Assembly: GCF_036898095.1 (NCBI RefSeq)
Contig: NC_090728.1
Location: 94,327,781-94,391,780 of the forward strand
Direction of reading: 5' to 3'
DNA: 64,000 bases
Origin: Palaemon carinicauda
Taxonomy: Eukaryota; Arthropoda; Malacostraca; Decapoda; Palaemonidae
The notes beneath the pieces were generated by a model that saw nothing but the letters and a program-made list of their open reading frames with translations, made no database searches and had not been told where the DNA came from. Shown piece after piece: positions 32,901 through 44,266 of the stretch. Position numbers and translations under genes: made by a program. The stretch's first letter is position 1. The number at the start of each line of letters is the position of its first letter.

Positions 32901-35900
32901 GGACCTTTGTTTTGAGGAGGAAATATCCTTTGATGTAGAGGTACAAGCCTACATTATAGGATAAAGTACTGTCTCAGTTGGAAGGATCAAGTAGTAGGAC
33001 TATGTAAGATGGACAGAAAAAAGAAATTTGTTTTGAGGAGGAAATATCCTTTGATGTAGAGGTAAAGCCTACATTATAGGATAAAGTACTGGCTCAGTTC
33101 AAGTAGTTGGATTATGGAAGATGGACAGAAAAGGGAACTTTGTTTTGAGGAGGAAATATCCTTTGATGTAGTAGTACAGGCCTACATTATAGGATTAAGT
33201 ACTGTCTCAGTTGGAAGGATCAAGTAGTTGGACTATGGAAGATGGACGGAAAAGGGAACTTTGTTTTGAGGAGGAAATATCCTTTGATGTAGAGGTACAA
33301 GCCTACATTATAGGATAAAGTACTGTCTTGGTTAGAAGGATCAAGTAGTTGACCTATGGAGGATGGACAGAAAAAGGAACTTTGTTTTGAGGAGCAAATA
33401 TCCTTTGATGTAGTGGTACAGGCCTACATTATAGGATAAAGTACTCTCTCAGTTGGAAGGATCAAGTAGTTGGATTATGGAAGATGGACAGAAAAAGGAA
33501 CTTTGTTTTGAGGAGGAAATATCCTTTGATGTTGTGGTACAGGCCTACATTATACGATAAAGTACTGTCTCAGTTGGAAGGATCATGTACTTGGACTCTG
33601 GAAGATGGAAAGAAAAAGGAACTTTGTTTTGAGGAGGAAATATCCTTTGATGTAGTGGTACAGGCCTACATTATAGGATAAAGTACTGGCTCAGTTGGAA
33701 TGATCAAGTAGTTGGACTATGGAAGATGGACAGAAAAGGAAACTTTGTTTTGAGGAGGAAATATCCTTTGATGCAGTGGTACAGGCCTACATTATGGGAT
33801 AATGTACTGGCTCAGTTGGAAGGATCAAGTAGTTGGATTATGGAAGATGGACAGAAAAAGGAACTTTGTTTTGAGGAGGAAATATCCTTTGATGTTGTGG
33901 TACAGGCCTATATTATACGATAAAGTACTGTCTCAGTTGGAAGGATCATGTACTTGGACTCTGGAAGATGGAAAGAAAAAGGAACTTTGTTTTGAGGAGG
34001 AAATATCCTTTGATGTAGTGGTACAGGCCTACATTATAGGATAAAGTACTGGCTCAGTTGGAATGATCAAGTAGTTGGACTATGGAAGATGGACAGAAAA
34101 GGAAACTTTGTTTTGAGGAGGAAATATCCTTTGATGCAGTGGTACAGGCCTACATTATGGGATAATGTACTGGCTCAGTTGGAAGGATCAAGTAGTTGGA
34201 CTATGGAAGATGGACAGAAAAGGGAACTTTGTTTTGAAAGGAAATATCCTTTGATGTAGTGGTACAGGCCTATACTATAGGATAAAGTACTGGCTCAGTT
34301 GGAAGGACCAAGTAGTTGGACTTTGGAAGATGGACAGAAAAAGGAACTTTGTTTTGAGGAGGAAATATCCTTTGATGTAGAGGTACAAGCCTACATTATA
34401 GGATAAAGTACTGGCTCAGTTGGAAGGATCAGGTAGTTGGACTATGGAAGATGGACAGAAAAAGGACCATTGTTTTGAGGAGGAAATATCCTTTGATGTA
34501 GTGGTACAGGCTTACATTATAGGATAAAGTACTGGCTCAGTTGGAAGGATCAAGTAGTTGGACTATGGAAGATGGGCAAAAAAAGGACCTTATTTTTGAG
34601 GAGGAAATATCCTTTGATGTAGTGTTACAGTCCTACATTATAGGATAAAGTACTGGCTCAGTTGGAAGGATCAAGTAGTTGGACTTTGGAAGATGGACAG
34701 AAAAAGGAACTTTGTTTTGAGGAGGAAATATCCTTTGATGTAGTGGTACAAGCTTACATTATAGGATAAAGTACTGGCTCACTTGGAAGGATCAAGTAGT
34801 TGGACTATGGAAGATGGACAGAAAAAGGAACTTTGTTTTGAGGAGGAAATATCCTTTGATGTAGAGGTACAAGCCTACATTATAGGATAAAGTACTGGCT
34901 CAGTTGGAAGGATCAAGTAGTTGGACAATGGAAGATGGACAGAAAAAAGACCTTTATTTTGAGGAGGAAATATCCTTTGATGTAGAGGTACAAGCCTACA
35001 TTATAGGATAAAGTACTGTCTCAGTTGGAAGGATCAAGTAGTTGGACTATGGAAGATGGACAGAAAAAGGAACTTTGTTTTGAGGAGGAAATATCCTTTG
35101 ATGTAGAGGTACAAGCCTACATTATATGATAAAGTACTGGCTCAGCTGGAAGGATCAAGTAGTTGGACTGTGAAAGATGGAGAGAAAAATGAACTTTGTT
35201 TTGAGGAGGAAATATCCTTTGATGTAGTGGTAGAAGCCTACATTATAGGATAAAGTACTGTCTCAGTTGGAACGATCAAGTAGTTGGACTATGGAAGATG
35301 GACAGAAAAAGGAACTTTGTTTTGAGGAGGAAATATCCTTTGATATAGTGGCACAGGCCTACATTATAGGATAAAGTACTGGCTCAGTTGGAAGGATCAA
35401 GTAGTTGGACTATGGAAGATGGAAAGAAAAAGGAACTTGGTTTTTCAGGAGGAAATATTCTTTGATGTAGAAGTACAAGCCTACATCATATGATAAAGTA
35501 CAGACTCAGTTGGAAGGATCAAGTGGCTGAACTTAGGAAGATAGAGAGAAAAAGGAACCTTTTTTTTTTTTTTTTTTTTTTTTTTGAGGAGAGAATATCC
35601 TTTCGATGTAGAAGTACAAGCCTACAATCTGAGAGTGGCACTCATCATTTCTTTCTTTTTCAAGAAAGAAATATAGTCTCTGTATTCGTTACGTGCATAA
35701 TTCCATTGTCATGCTACATTCGTTTTACTGGTTAACTAATTTAGTCATTTATGAGGAATAAATGTCTATTAGAATGTATTGCGTCTGAATTCGCCTGACA
35801 ATTGCATGTATAAAATGCCAGAGTTCTTTGACTTACTAAAGTAAGTATTCTTCATATAGTTGTATGCTCACAAACAATATATATAAGAGACACTGATATT

Positions 35901-36176
35901 GATTCATCAATATATACAAACTATGAGACTGTTTGTATATTCAATGTATACTTATGTTTGTTCATACAATATATGTTAACCTTGAGACCCCTTTTCTACT
36001 GTCTAGAATGGCTCTTCCCTGTAGGGGGCCAGGAAGCACTAACATTGTTTATGATTAGTGATGATGACGGATGACGGTGACGTCATTTGTCTCAATTGGT
36101 CCACATGACCATAGAAATTTTGTCCCAAGGTTAAGGCACTGATGAAAATCCACAGATACATTAATACTCTGGTATG

Positions 36177-36274
36177 CTTCCATCAGGACGACATGGCTTG
36201 AGCCAAAAAAAATGGATTTTGAAGCAAAGCGAAAAATCTATTTTTGGGTGAGATGGCCATGTCGTCCTGATGGA
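36177..36274 (+). repeat. DIRS-B internal complementary region
   Basis: Joins the complement of a left tip (CTTCCATCAGGACGACATGG, then CTTGAGCCAAA) to that of a right tip (TGGATTTTGAAGCAAAGC onward). It shows small differences from DIRS-A. Confidence 0.85.
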
Positions 36275-36352
36275 CCCACCCTTCTTTTCTTATAAAAAAG
36301 ATCTTCACAGTATCCCTCCTGAAGTACTGTATCTGTAGGACCATGCTCAAGG

Positions 36353-36724
36353 CTACAAGGTATGACCGCCATCTTGGATATGGCGCTGTTGTGATACTCA
36401 ATAGTAGTATGAGCACTAGGGTAACCTTGATACGGCTCCCCTTCTATTCTGCCACTTTCCCCCTCGAAGCGTAAACGCTGTTAGGGGTGCAGATTGCTAT
36501 GTGGCGTGTCAAGAATACGTCCTCTGATATTATGCGATATCCTTGATAGAAAATTTAAGGATATTTGCACCAGGAGTTAGAATTCTGGAGATCTAAAGGT
36601 AAAATTCTCTGGGAATATCACTGTAGTACATTTATCCCTTAGGAAGCTACTAATAGGAACTTCCATCAGAACGACATGGCCATCTCACCCAAAAATAGAT
36701 TTTTCGCTTCGCTCAAAATCCGTT
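36353..36724 (+). repeat. DIRS-B right inverted terminal repeat
   Basis: Carries the CCCCTCGAAGCGTAAACGCT block, GTCAAGAATACGTCCTCTGA and the ITR hairpin with stem ATATCCTT (36537-36544) and AAGGATAT (36557-36564). It ends GCTCAAAATCCGTTT. Confidence 0.85.
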
Positions 36725-36990
36725 TCATTCGCCGCTAGGGCAAGAAAATCGTAAGATGTAGGTTGTTGGTTCTCAAGGCTGAAGCGCAAGCAGTCGACTT
36801 CTGGACCAGATTGAATAATGCTGGGTCCATCAGAGGGAACAGCTTCAGTTTCAGTTCTAGAACTAAAGGGAACCAGTTGCTTTTGGGCCGCTTGGGGGCC
36901 TCTACTGCTGCTGTTCTTCTGAAGGATCTTAGCTTGTCGAGGACTCTTAGCAGGAGGATGGTTGGTGGAAACAGGTAAATGTGGTTCCAC
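36725..36990 (-). pseudogene. DIRS-C tyrosine recombinase, N-terminal stub
   Basis: Codes the usual region before the YR core (PEVDCLRFSLENQQPTSYDF, then LALA) and is cut right after it, where intact copies continue VKKRFGIS. The remaining residues of the frame are read from the DIRS-B terminal repeat. All catalytic residues are missing, and no continuation was found left of DIRS-B. Confidence 0.8.
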
Positions 36991-38790
36991 TTGTTCCGTT
37001 TAAGGGACATAATGTCCATCGCCTCTGCTTGAGGGTCAATCTAAGGGGCTACATAACGAGGTAGTTTCTTGTTCTCATTGTGAAGAGGTCGGTCTGCAGT
37101 TCCGGGACTTTTTCCGAGGTGAAGGAGAATGGGTCTGCGTCTAGGGACCATTCTGTCTCAATGGGCTTTCACCTGTATAGAGCATCCGCCGTCACGTTGC
37201 GGAACCTTTGTAGGTGAACTGCTGATAAGTGCCATCCCTTCTTCCTTATCAGGTGGAAGGTGGCTAATATCACATGTCCTATGTGAGATGATCTCGAGCC
37301 TTGTCTATAACAATAAGGATAAGGATAGGGAAGTGGGGAATATGGGGAAAGGAAGAGTACCCCTGGATACAATCTAGTTCATAGCCCGACGGCAGGTACT
37401 TGGGATGGGAAAGAATATGGAAAAAGGGAGAAAGAGAAGTACAGGAGAAGAATAAAAGAGAGGGGCAGACCCTCTTGCGATGTTAGGGATTTTTATCTAA
37501 TTATGTTATGTGGTACAATTAATGAGCCTTGTCTATTTAGACATTTTACTATCCCTTCGATGTTCAGGGCCAATCTGATGTGGATTGTTCTGCGAGGAGA
37601 TAGTCTCTTCAACGGCAGGTAAACTGTCAGAGCTTCCTAAACGTCAATATGAAAGATTTTGAACTGGTACGACCAATTCTTTTGCACTTTTCTCTCGTGA
37701 GAATGGCCACTTTATCCTTTCGAGAAGGAGTGTACCTCCACTGATGGTTGTGGTGGTTGCAGGGGAATTGTTCGTACTAGGCTCTTGGCTGTTGACCACG
37801 GCCTTAACAGCGTGCACAATAGGGTCGGGGCCAATCTTGGTTGTTCTCTTCAAGCTTTTGATGCGTATCTTTTCCAGACTCTTGACGCATCGTTTAGGCG
37901 TGCCCTTAGCACTGGGTCTGTCACTACCGCAAACTAGAGAAAGTGCGATACTCTTTCCTATTGGCGTTCTGGAATCCTCTTGTGATGGATTAATCTCTTG
38001 ACAGATCCCTTTATCTCTCTTCCCTTCTTGAATAGAATGGAGAGATGGTGTGACTTTAAGTCCCATTGGATTCCTAGCCATTGGAACTTCTGAGCTGGAG
38101 GAAGGCGAGACTTCTTGCGATTGATGTTAAAGCCCAGGTGTTCCAGAAACTGGATTACCTTGTTGGCTGCCTGCAGACAAGTAGTCTTGGATGCTGCCCA
38201 TACTAGTCAATTGTCTAGATATGCTAGTAATTGAACTCCTTCGGAGTTTAGCTGCTAGATGATTGTGTCTGCCGGCTTCGTGAACATCCTTGGGGCTGTA
38301 TTCAGTCCTAAGGACATTGCTCTGAAGAATCTTTTCTTCTGTAGCATGAATCCTAGGTAGGAGGAGAAAAGGGTGGCTCAATAGAAGATGCCAGTGAGCA
38401 TCTGTTGGGTCTATTGAGGCTGTGTTTGCTCCTTTTGGTAGAAGGGTCTTTATGTGTTGCCAAGTAAGCATCTGGAACTTGTTGTTCTCGATGAACTTGT
38501 TGAGTGGAGCCAAGTCTAGAATGACTCTGAGTTTGTCTGAGTCTTTCTTGGGAATACAAAACAGCCTTCTCTGGAATTTGATGGACTTCGCTTTCCTTCT
38601 TACCTTCTTATTCAAGAGTTCTGAGGTATATTCTTCTCACGAGGGGGTGGAGTGTTAGAAGAATTTTGGAAAACGAGTTGGAATTCTGTTCCATTTCCAC
38701 CCGAGTCCATTCGTTAATAGGCTGTGGGCCCAGGGATCGAAGGTCCCACGATCCCGACAGTGATACGGTCTGCCTCCTACCTGGATTTGT
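36915..38790 (-). pseudogene. DIRS-C RT-RNase H-methyltransferase-like remnant
   Basis: RT pieces are FCIPKKDSDKLRVILDLAPL and the start of the SID box (SIDPTDAHWHL). The catalytic box reads YLDN followed by a stop near 38205, so it is dead. RNase H keeps FRNVTADALYR (near 37180) and the QGSRS motif. The last segment keeps DIMSLKRNKWNHIYLFPP. RNase H is interrupted by the 215-bp insertion at 37309-37523; the flanking codons fit together across the empty site. Confidence 0.8.
37309..37523 (-). mobile_element. 215-bp retroposed insertion with 13-bp target duplication
   Basis: Flanked by perfect GAGCCTTGTCTAT copies (37296-37308 and 37524-37536). On the minus strand it ends in a short (CCTTAT)-like tail, suggesting target-primed retroposition of a 5'-truncated LINE or a SINE. 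No coding frame or pol III box is recognised. Confidence 0.75.
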
Positions 38791-38799
38791 TTTCGTGAC

Positions 38800-40732
38800 C
38801 ACGTCCTACTCTGCCCCGGGAGGAGTTATCTCCGGGTGAACTTCTCTTCAGGCCATTTCCTTTTTGACTTAAGGTGAAAGGAAGTCGATTGCTTCACAAT
38901 GTTGGGGTTAAACATTGGCGACTGAGCCACCAGTTGTTGAGGGACCATCTGGAAAGTGGCTTGAGGCTTCGTGGTCGTAGTCACGGGAGAAAGTTGTGCA
39001 GATCTGCATGGTCTCCTTGCCTTTTTATCTTTTAGGCTGGGGACCTCCGTCCTAGGAAGATTTCCTCTTAGAGCTCATGCCCCACTTTTGGAGAAGGTTC
39101 CCGTTCTCCGTGGTTGTTCTGGCTATGCTCTCTTGGACCAGTTCCTGTGGGAAAAAGGTCTTTACCCCAGATATTCGAGGTTATCAGTTTCCTCGGTTCG
39201 TGTCTTATGGTTGCTGAGGTCAAAACGGACTCTCTGCAGGCTTTCCACGCTCTGAGGAAAGCATATTAGTCTTTCACAAGGGTACCCATGTGGGACTTAG
39301 CCAGGAAAATTATCCTTTCTGGGGCGTTCTGTAGACCTGCACTCATTTCCAGGCAGTTCTGATGAGAAAGGGAGGCCGCTAGTCTCTCTTTTGTCTCCTG
39401 TTCCCTCCTCAGAAGATGGTCTGGCAACTTCGGAAGGTTCTCATTGAACTGCTGGCCTGCTATCTCTGGATCCAACTTAGAGACGGAGAAGGTTAGACGG
39501 ACATCCTTCCACTTCTCCTCACAGGCAGGTAGTGCTAGAGAGAATGGTTTGCATTCCTCTACGGTTGGGCTAGAATTGCCCTTGTCGACTGCCTTGATGG
39601 CAAAGTCTAGTGCTTTCTCTGAACAGGGTAAAGAGATGGAGGAAGGAGCAAGAAACGTGGGATATCTCTTGCTCAGTGCTGAGACTTTGGAGTTGGTGTG
39701 CCCGGTTCCTTTGAAGGTTTTTAGGATGATGGCTTGCGCCTTGCCATGTTCAAGGACAATGACCTCTTTGGGTACCGTTTCCTCACAGGTTGCATGTTTA
39801 TCCCACAGTCTCATGTAGCATTCTGGGTAAACTGAAAAGTTAGGCCAGAATTCAAGATCTTCAATAAGTTTGGTCCCCAACTTCTCTGAGACGAATAGTT
39901 TCCCATTCATCATAGGCATATGTTCCGTATACCTCCAGGGGTTGGTTTTGGAGCGGTGAGAGAAATTCAGCACCTTAAGGAGCTTCTTAGTACAGCTCTT
40001 GGTAGGTCCTGGGCGATCCATCCTCTCTTGCAATAGTATCTGTTGCAGTCTGAGTGATTCTCTCATCGTCTCTTGTACCTTTTACAACTCCATTATCCAT
40101 TGAATTGAAGTGAGGATCTCTTCATTCATGACGGCCTATGCCGGTGGTTATGGAGTTGGGATTGAAGAGGTTGACGGCATACGTTGGTATGCCGTCCCGG
40201 CAAACTTTGGGTCTTCAGTTGCCGTTGAAACGGATCCTTCTTCCTCCGCTTGTGGATGTTCCACGTCTTTTTCAGGGCCTTCTCAGTGTCAATGAACACT
40301 TCTGACGTCCTTTCTTGAAGGATGTCCATACCTTCTAGTGCCTTGTCTATGTCCACATCTATCTTCATTTGTATGAGGGGGGACTGGACCTGTTCCTGGG
40401 GCACCACCGCGTTAGGTAGAGCCTTGAGGAACAGTAGGTACCTTAGGGAGTCTTCGAGTAAGTACAGTCCCTTGAAAATTCTTTTGGAATCTACTTACCC
40501 ATTAGCGAAGGGTCTCCCTCGCTGTATCTCTAATCTCCATGTAGACTGAGGGAGCTTCTCCAAAAACGTTGGGTAGCAGGGTCGAACAGGTGGGATAACC
40601 CTTCGGGTCCCAATACTTAAGAACTCCCGACACGATGCTGCAGGGGTCATGAGTCCTGCACTTCGTGTAGCCACAAGAGTCTTTGTCTTTGTGGTTGCAG
40701 GCTAAGTCTGCGCACTTCTACATTGGCTCCTC
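38800..40732 (-). pseudogene. gag: DIRS-C gag remnant
   Basis: Begins after a TTTTTCTTTATAG acceptor (ending at 40733). A first decayed part keeps the Cys/His cluster (CGYTKCRTHDPC, then LKYWDP). The centre at 39266-40066 is one open frame with NPWRYTEHMP and the TKERLAASL motif shared with other copies. The C-terminal RG-rich end is decayed. Several frame changes separate the pieces. Confidence 0.75.
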
Positions 40733-42419
40733 CTATAAAGAAAAAGGGGCTCAATGAGTATATAGTTTTTTATATCATTGATATAAAAGCATACAAATTT
40801 ATGAACAATAGTAATTACTATTGTTTATGGTAGCTTTGGATAGTAAGCTGGAAAGGAAATAGAAAAGACACATATCTACGCTTCCTACCTCAATCAATTA
40901 CTGAGACCTCCGTCAATAATATTATTTTAGGTTCCTTGTTAGGAAGAATACAGGGTGGAGGAAACTCTAATACTTAGTGTTAGGGTTAGTAAGTGTTAGT
41001 ATAACTATCCACCTGTAATATATTAATATTTGTCGGTGATTTATTTCGGTCCCGATGATCAAAGGATTCATCTGGGTGTTGAGGGATTACTCTACCTCAA
41101 CATGATATCGTGGTCCCAACAATAGACTGTGATAGGAAACGTAGAATATGTTAGAAATTAAATGTACTACTGTATATTCTATATACTGTAGTCCAGCCAG
41201 CATACTACCGGGGTTAGGTTAGTACCTGGTGGCACTAACTGATAGAGAGAGACAAAGTATTAAGGCAGGAGAGTTTCCTATTGTTATGGTTTAGCACAAC
41301 AGCTGGAAGTGTAGGAGGACTGTCATGCCGCCTACTGTCTCCTTGCCAGAATGAGAATTCTAATGGAAGGGATAAGAATCCATGTGATTCTAGCTTCCAT
41401 CCATCCACAAAAGGCCTGCCGCCAGCTGTACAGCCAGCGGCAAAATTTGTGGATGGCAGACCAAGGGAAGCCTGAAGACTTCTCAAAAGTAAGTTGGGTT
41501 TCCCACCGGCAGCCGTCAGGGCCGGCTCAATCTTTCCCCCCGGGACAATCACTTCCGGTGAAGGAAGGACATAAGGGGGAAGGTGACTGAGGCGGCTGCC
41601 TAACCACCGCCGGTAGGTGTCCTGGCCGGCAACGCAGTCAACTTGGCAAGCCGGGATGACTGTCTGAGTACCGGTGAAAGAATGTTGTGACGGCTAGGCC
41701 GACACTATCTAAATAAAATATATATACATATATACATATATATATAGGTTGTAGGGTTCACAGGGAAGAAAGGTGGTGGTAGGTATGCCGCCTACCTTCG
41801 ATCGTGACCTAAGGAAGCATAGCTTCCATTGCCAATGACGTCGTGGGCAGCAGAGGAACAAAGATTCCCCTGCTGGCGACATCGTCGGCTGCAAGACAGA
41901 GGGTACCCAGAATTGCCGTCTAACGCCAATGCCGGAATACTCGGCGGCGATGGGGAAAGCCGGCGGTGGCTCAGGGAGGGAGGAAGAGTTTAGCCTCTTT
42001 TCTCTAAAAGAGAGTATAAATCGAACCTTATCCATAAATTCTAGGGGATATATGTCCCCATCCGAATTAATAAGGAACAATAGGGCGAGGTTAAACATTT
42101 GGAATTACTTTACTAACATATATATATACGAGTTAGGCTAGCCTAACTTTGGTAGGAACCACGGCCATAGTTGTTACCGCCGGGGCCCCCACTGTATACG
42201 AAAGTAAAGCTACATATTAGGAAGAGAAATGATAATCTATTTGTATGCACAATCTTCACTTGTATAATTTGCCAAACTAGCTGATATTATAGCTAAATAC
42301 CGGGAAAGTCACCCTACTAGCTAAATAAAATGCAACAATAATGGCGACAGCAGTCGTAAAAATGGCCGCCTCCGGTCGTGGCAATGCTCAACCTAACACA
42401 TTTAAATTATTGGAATTTA
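40733..42419 (-). other. DIRS-C intron-like 5' region
   Basis: About 1.7 kb between leader exon and gag acceptor. It contains a GCCGGC-rich patch near 41500-41690 and a short TA tract at about 41719-41744. Small frames here have no family match and agree with no other copy. Confidence 0.55.
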
Positions 42420-42502
42420 ACTGTGAGATGGGAGCCAAAATATATACATAGGAAAGAATTAATACTCGACTTTCCAATGAATGAAGATGCCGGAGATTGC
42501 AT
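42420..42502 (-). CDS. Candidate leader exon of DIRS-C gag
   Basis: Starts at 42502, about 60 nt inside the ITR. It reads MQSPASSFIGKSSINSFLC, aligned with the DIRS-A and DIRS-E leader peptides (Ser/Pro run, then GK or DK, then SST/LST). The donor-like GTTAAA after about 27 codons is weak. The exon end given is approximate. Confidence 0.4.
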
Positions 42503-42564
42503 GATTAATATTCCGATAACTTGCGATAACATTGGGTAAACACTAGTCATATCGGCTACAAGTA

Positions 42565-42872
42565 AAGGAATGGAGGCCGGTAGTAGTGCGGATAGGAGGT
42601 TCACCGGGTACCTAGATCGGCAGCCCCTTCTTTCGCCACTCTTCTCCCTCAAAGAGTTAAGTCTATTCGGGGTAAGATTGCTATGTGTCGTATCTAAAAA
42701 TACGTCCCCTGATTTTATGCGACATCCTTAAAGTTATATTATGGATGAATCGTGCCAGGAGTTAGAGTTCTGGAAACCAGCTGTTTATTTCTCTGGGAGT
42801 ATGTATCACTGTAGCAAATATCCCTTAGAAAGGCTACCTAAAGGAACCTTCCATCAGGTCGACATGGACAAC

Positions 42873-42875
<3 letters not shown>
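42565..42875 (-). repeat. DIRS-C left inverted terminal repeat
   Basis: Diverged copy of the ITR. It keeps the hairpin with stem CATCC (42723-42727) and GGATG (42743-42747) and a second small hairpin AAAC/GTTT near 42767-42780. The tip is mutated relative to other copies. Confidence 0.8.
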
Positions 42876-42954
<79 letters not shown>

Positions 42955-42972
42955 TACATATATATCCATATA
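42876..42972. repeat. (TA)n between DIRS-C and DIRS-D
   Basis: A TA tract with a few CATATA interruptions fills the gap between the left tip of DIRS-C and the right tip of DIRS-D. Ile-Tyr repeat frames across it are not genes. Confidence 0.95.
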
Positions 42973-43345
42973 TAATGGATTTTGAGCGAAGCAAAAAATC
43001 TATTTTTGGGTGAGATGGCCATGACGTCCTAATGGAAGGTTCCTTTAGTAGCTTCCCAAGGGTATATATGACTATAGTGATATTCCCAGAGAATAAAACC
43101 AAAGGTTTCACAGAATTCTAACCTCTGGCACGAGTACCCTTAAGATTACTCTCAAGGGTATCGTATATAATCAGGGGACGTATTCTTGACACGCCACATG
43201 GCAATCTGCACCCCAAATAGCCTTTACGCTTCGAGGGGGATACGTGGCAGAATTAGAAGGGTAGCTGCAATAGAGGTTACCCTGGTTCCCCTACTACTAT
43301 CGTATCACAACCGCGCCAACTCCCTCTGGCGGTCATTCCTTGTAG
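42973..43345 (-). repeat. DIRS-D right inverted terminal repeat
   Basis: Begins AATGGATTTTGAGCGAAGC. It carries the ITR hairpin with stem TACCCTT (43135-43141) and AAGGGTA (43154-43160), and a second hairpin AAACC/GGTTT near 43097-43109. Confidence 0.85.
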
Positions 43346-43421
43346 CGTTGAGCATGGTGCTACAGATACAGTAGTTCAGGGAGGGAAACTGTGAAGATCT
43401 TTTCATAGAAAAGAAGGGTGG

Positions 43422-43490
43422 GTCCATCAGGACATCAAGGCCATCTCACCCAAAAATTGATTTGCTCAAGCCATGACGTCCTGATGGAAG
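43422..43490 (-). repeat. DIRS-D internal complementary region, internally deleted
   Basis: Both outer parts are present (TCCATCAGGACATCAAGGCC and GCCATGACGTCCTGATGGAA), but about 30 bp at the joint of the two tips are lost. The remaining centre reads AAAAATTGATTTGCTC. In the DIRS circle model this copy could no longer template an exact tip junction. Confidence 0.8.
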
Positions 43491-44266
43491 CATACCAGAG
43501 AATTAATGTATCTGTGGATTTTCATCAGTGCCTTAACCTTGGGACAATATTTCTACGGCCAAAAGGGCCAATTGAGACAAATGACGTTACCGTTATCCAT
43601 CATTATCACTAAGCAAAACAATGTTAGTGCTTCCTGCCCCCTGCAGGGAAGAGTCATTTTTAGACGTTAGAAAAGGGGCCTCAAGGTAGTATATATTGTA
43701 TGAACAAACATAAGTATACACTGAGAATACAAACGGTCTCAAGGCTTGTATATATTGCGGAACCAATATCAGTGTCCTCATCCGTTGTTTGTAAGCATAC
43801 AATGATATGAGAAATACTTACATGAGTAAATCAAGGAACTCTGGCATCTTAAACATGCAATTGTTGGGCGAATAAGGACGCAACTGCATTTTAATAGACA
43901 TTTATTCCTAATAAATGACTACATGCTAAATGAATGTAGCATGATAAGGAAATTATACAAGAGACATCCAAAGAAATTAATGTTCCCTTTTTTGAAAGGG
44001 GAAAATTGATGAGTGCCACTCTCAGACTGAAGAAAAGCTCTTTTAACAAGACTTTTCTTTATAATTTCTGTACATGAAATAGTCTAACAACACTGTGTAC
44101 TATGTACACACGGCACTAGTGGTATCCGTATAATTTCACACTTGAGATTCTGAACAGATTTGGTGTTACCATGGCAACACTTATTCAAAGGGAGGTCAAA
44201 CGAAAAAATGCTGACCCCTTCTCCTTTTAATTGATAGTCCCAATCAATTTACTGTTCATCGCAGAG
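43491..44266 (-). other. DIRS-D 3' noncoding region
   Basis: No gene is seen. It includes the CCCTGCAGGGAAGAGTC block (conserved as in other copies) and the stretch near 44025 matching the start of DIRS-B. Confidence 0.65.

Larger units (their letters stand above)
17904..35626 (+). repeat. Satellite array, about 146 monomers of about 121 bp
   Basis: The monomer runs from ATGGACAGAAAAAGGAACTT through GGAGGAAATATCC, GGTACARGCCTACATTATAG and GATAAAGTACTG to GTAGTTGGACTATGGAAG. Its length of 121 is one more than a multiple of three, so reading frames drift and no protein is coded; the 65- and 80-codon frames are by-products. Variant classes are: GTAGAGGTACAAG (common on the left) against GTAGTGGTACAGG (common on the right); a short form lacking GAGG (TTTTGAAAGG); a form lacking 8 bp (CAGTTCAAGTAG); and a form with CATGTACTTGGACTCTGG. 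A shortened monomer lies near 20753, and a poly-T tract of about 26 in the last monomer (about 35560-35585). The right edge meets DIRS-B directly. Confidence 0.97.
35627..36724 (+). mobile_element. DIRS-B: 3' end only, joined to the satellite
   Basis: From TCTGAGAGTGGCACTCATC (about 35628) the sequence matches the DIRS-D 3' region inverted from about 44025. Then come the block GGCTCTTCCCTGTAGGGGGC, an internal complementary region and a right ITR. All upstream parts (ITR, gag, RT, YR) are missing and replaced by the satellite. The right tip (AAAATCCGTTT) ends at 36724 inside the YR frame of DIRS-C. Confidence 0.85.
36725..42875 (-). mobile_element. DIRS-C: 3'-truncated, decayed DIRS element
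   Basis: Order on the minus strand: left ITR (42565-42875), leader exon, 5' region with GCCGGC, acceptor, gag, RT-RNase H-methyltransferase-like region, start of YR. It stops inside YR where the DIRS-B right tip begins. Its left tip (CATGGACAACCCA) is altered and abuts a (TA)n tract leading to DIRS-D. Many frameshifts and stops mark it as old. Confidence 0.85.

Noticed and set aside
17904..35626. CRISPR-like regular repeats, and 65- to 81-codon frames
   Set aside because: The repeats are directly adjacent 121-bp monomers without unique spacers, and the frames drift because 121 is not a multiple of three.
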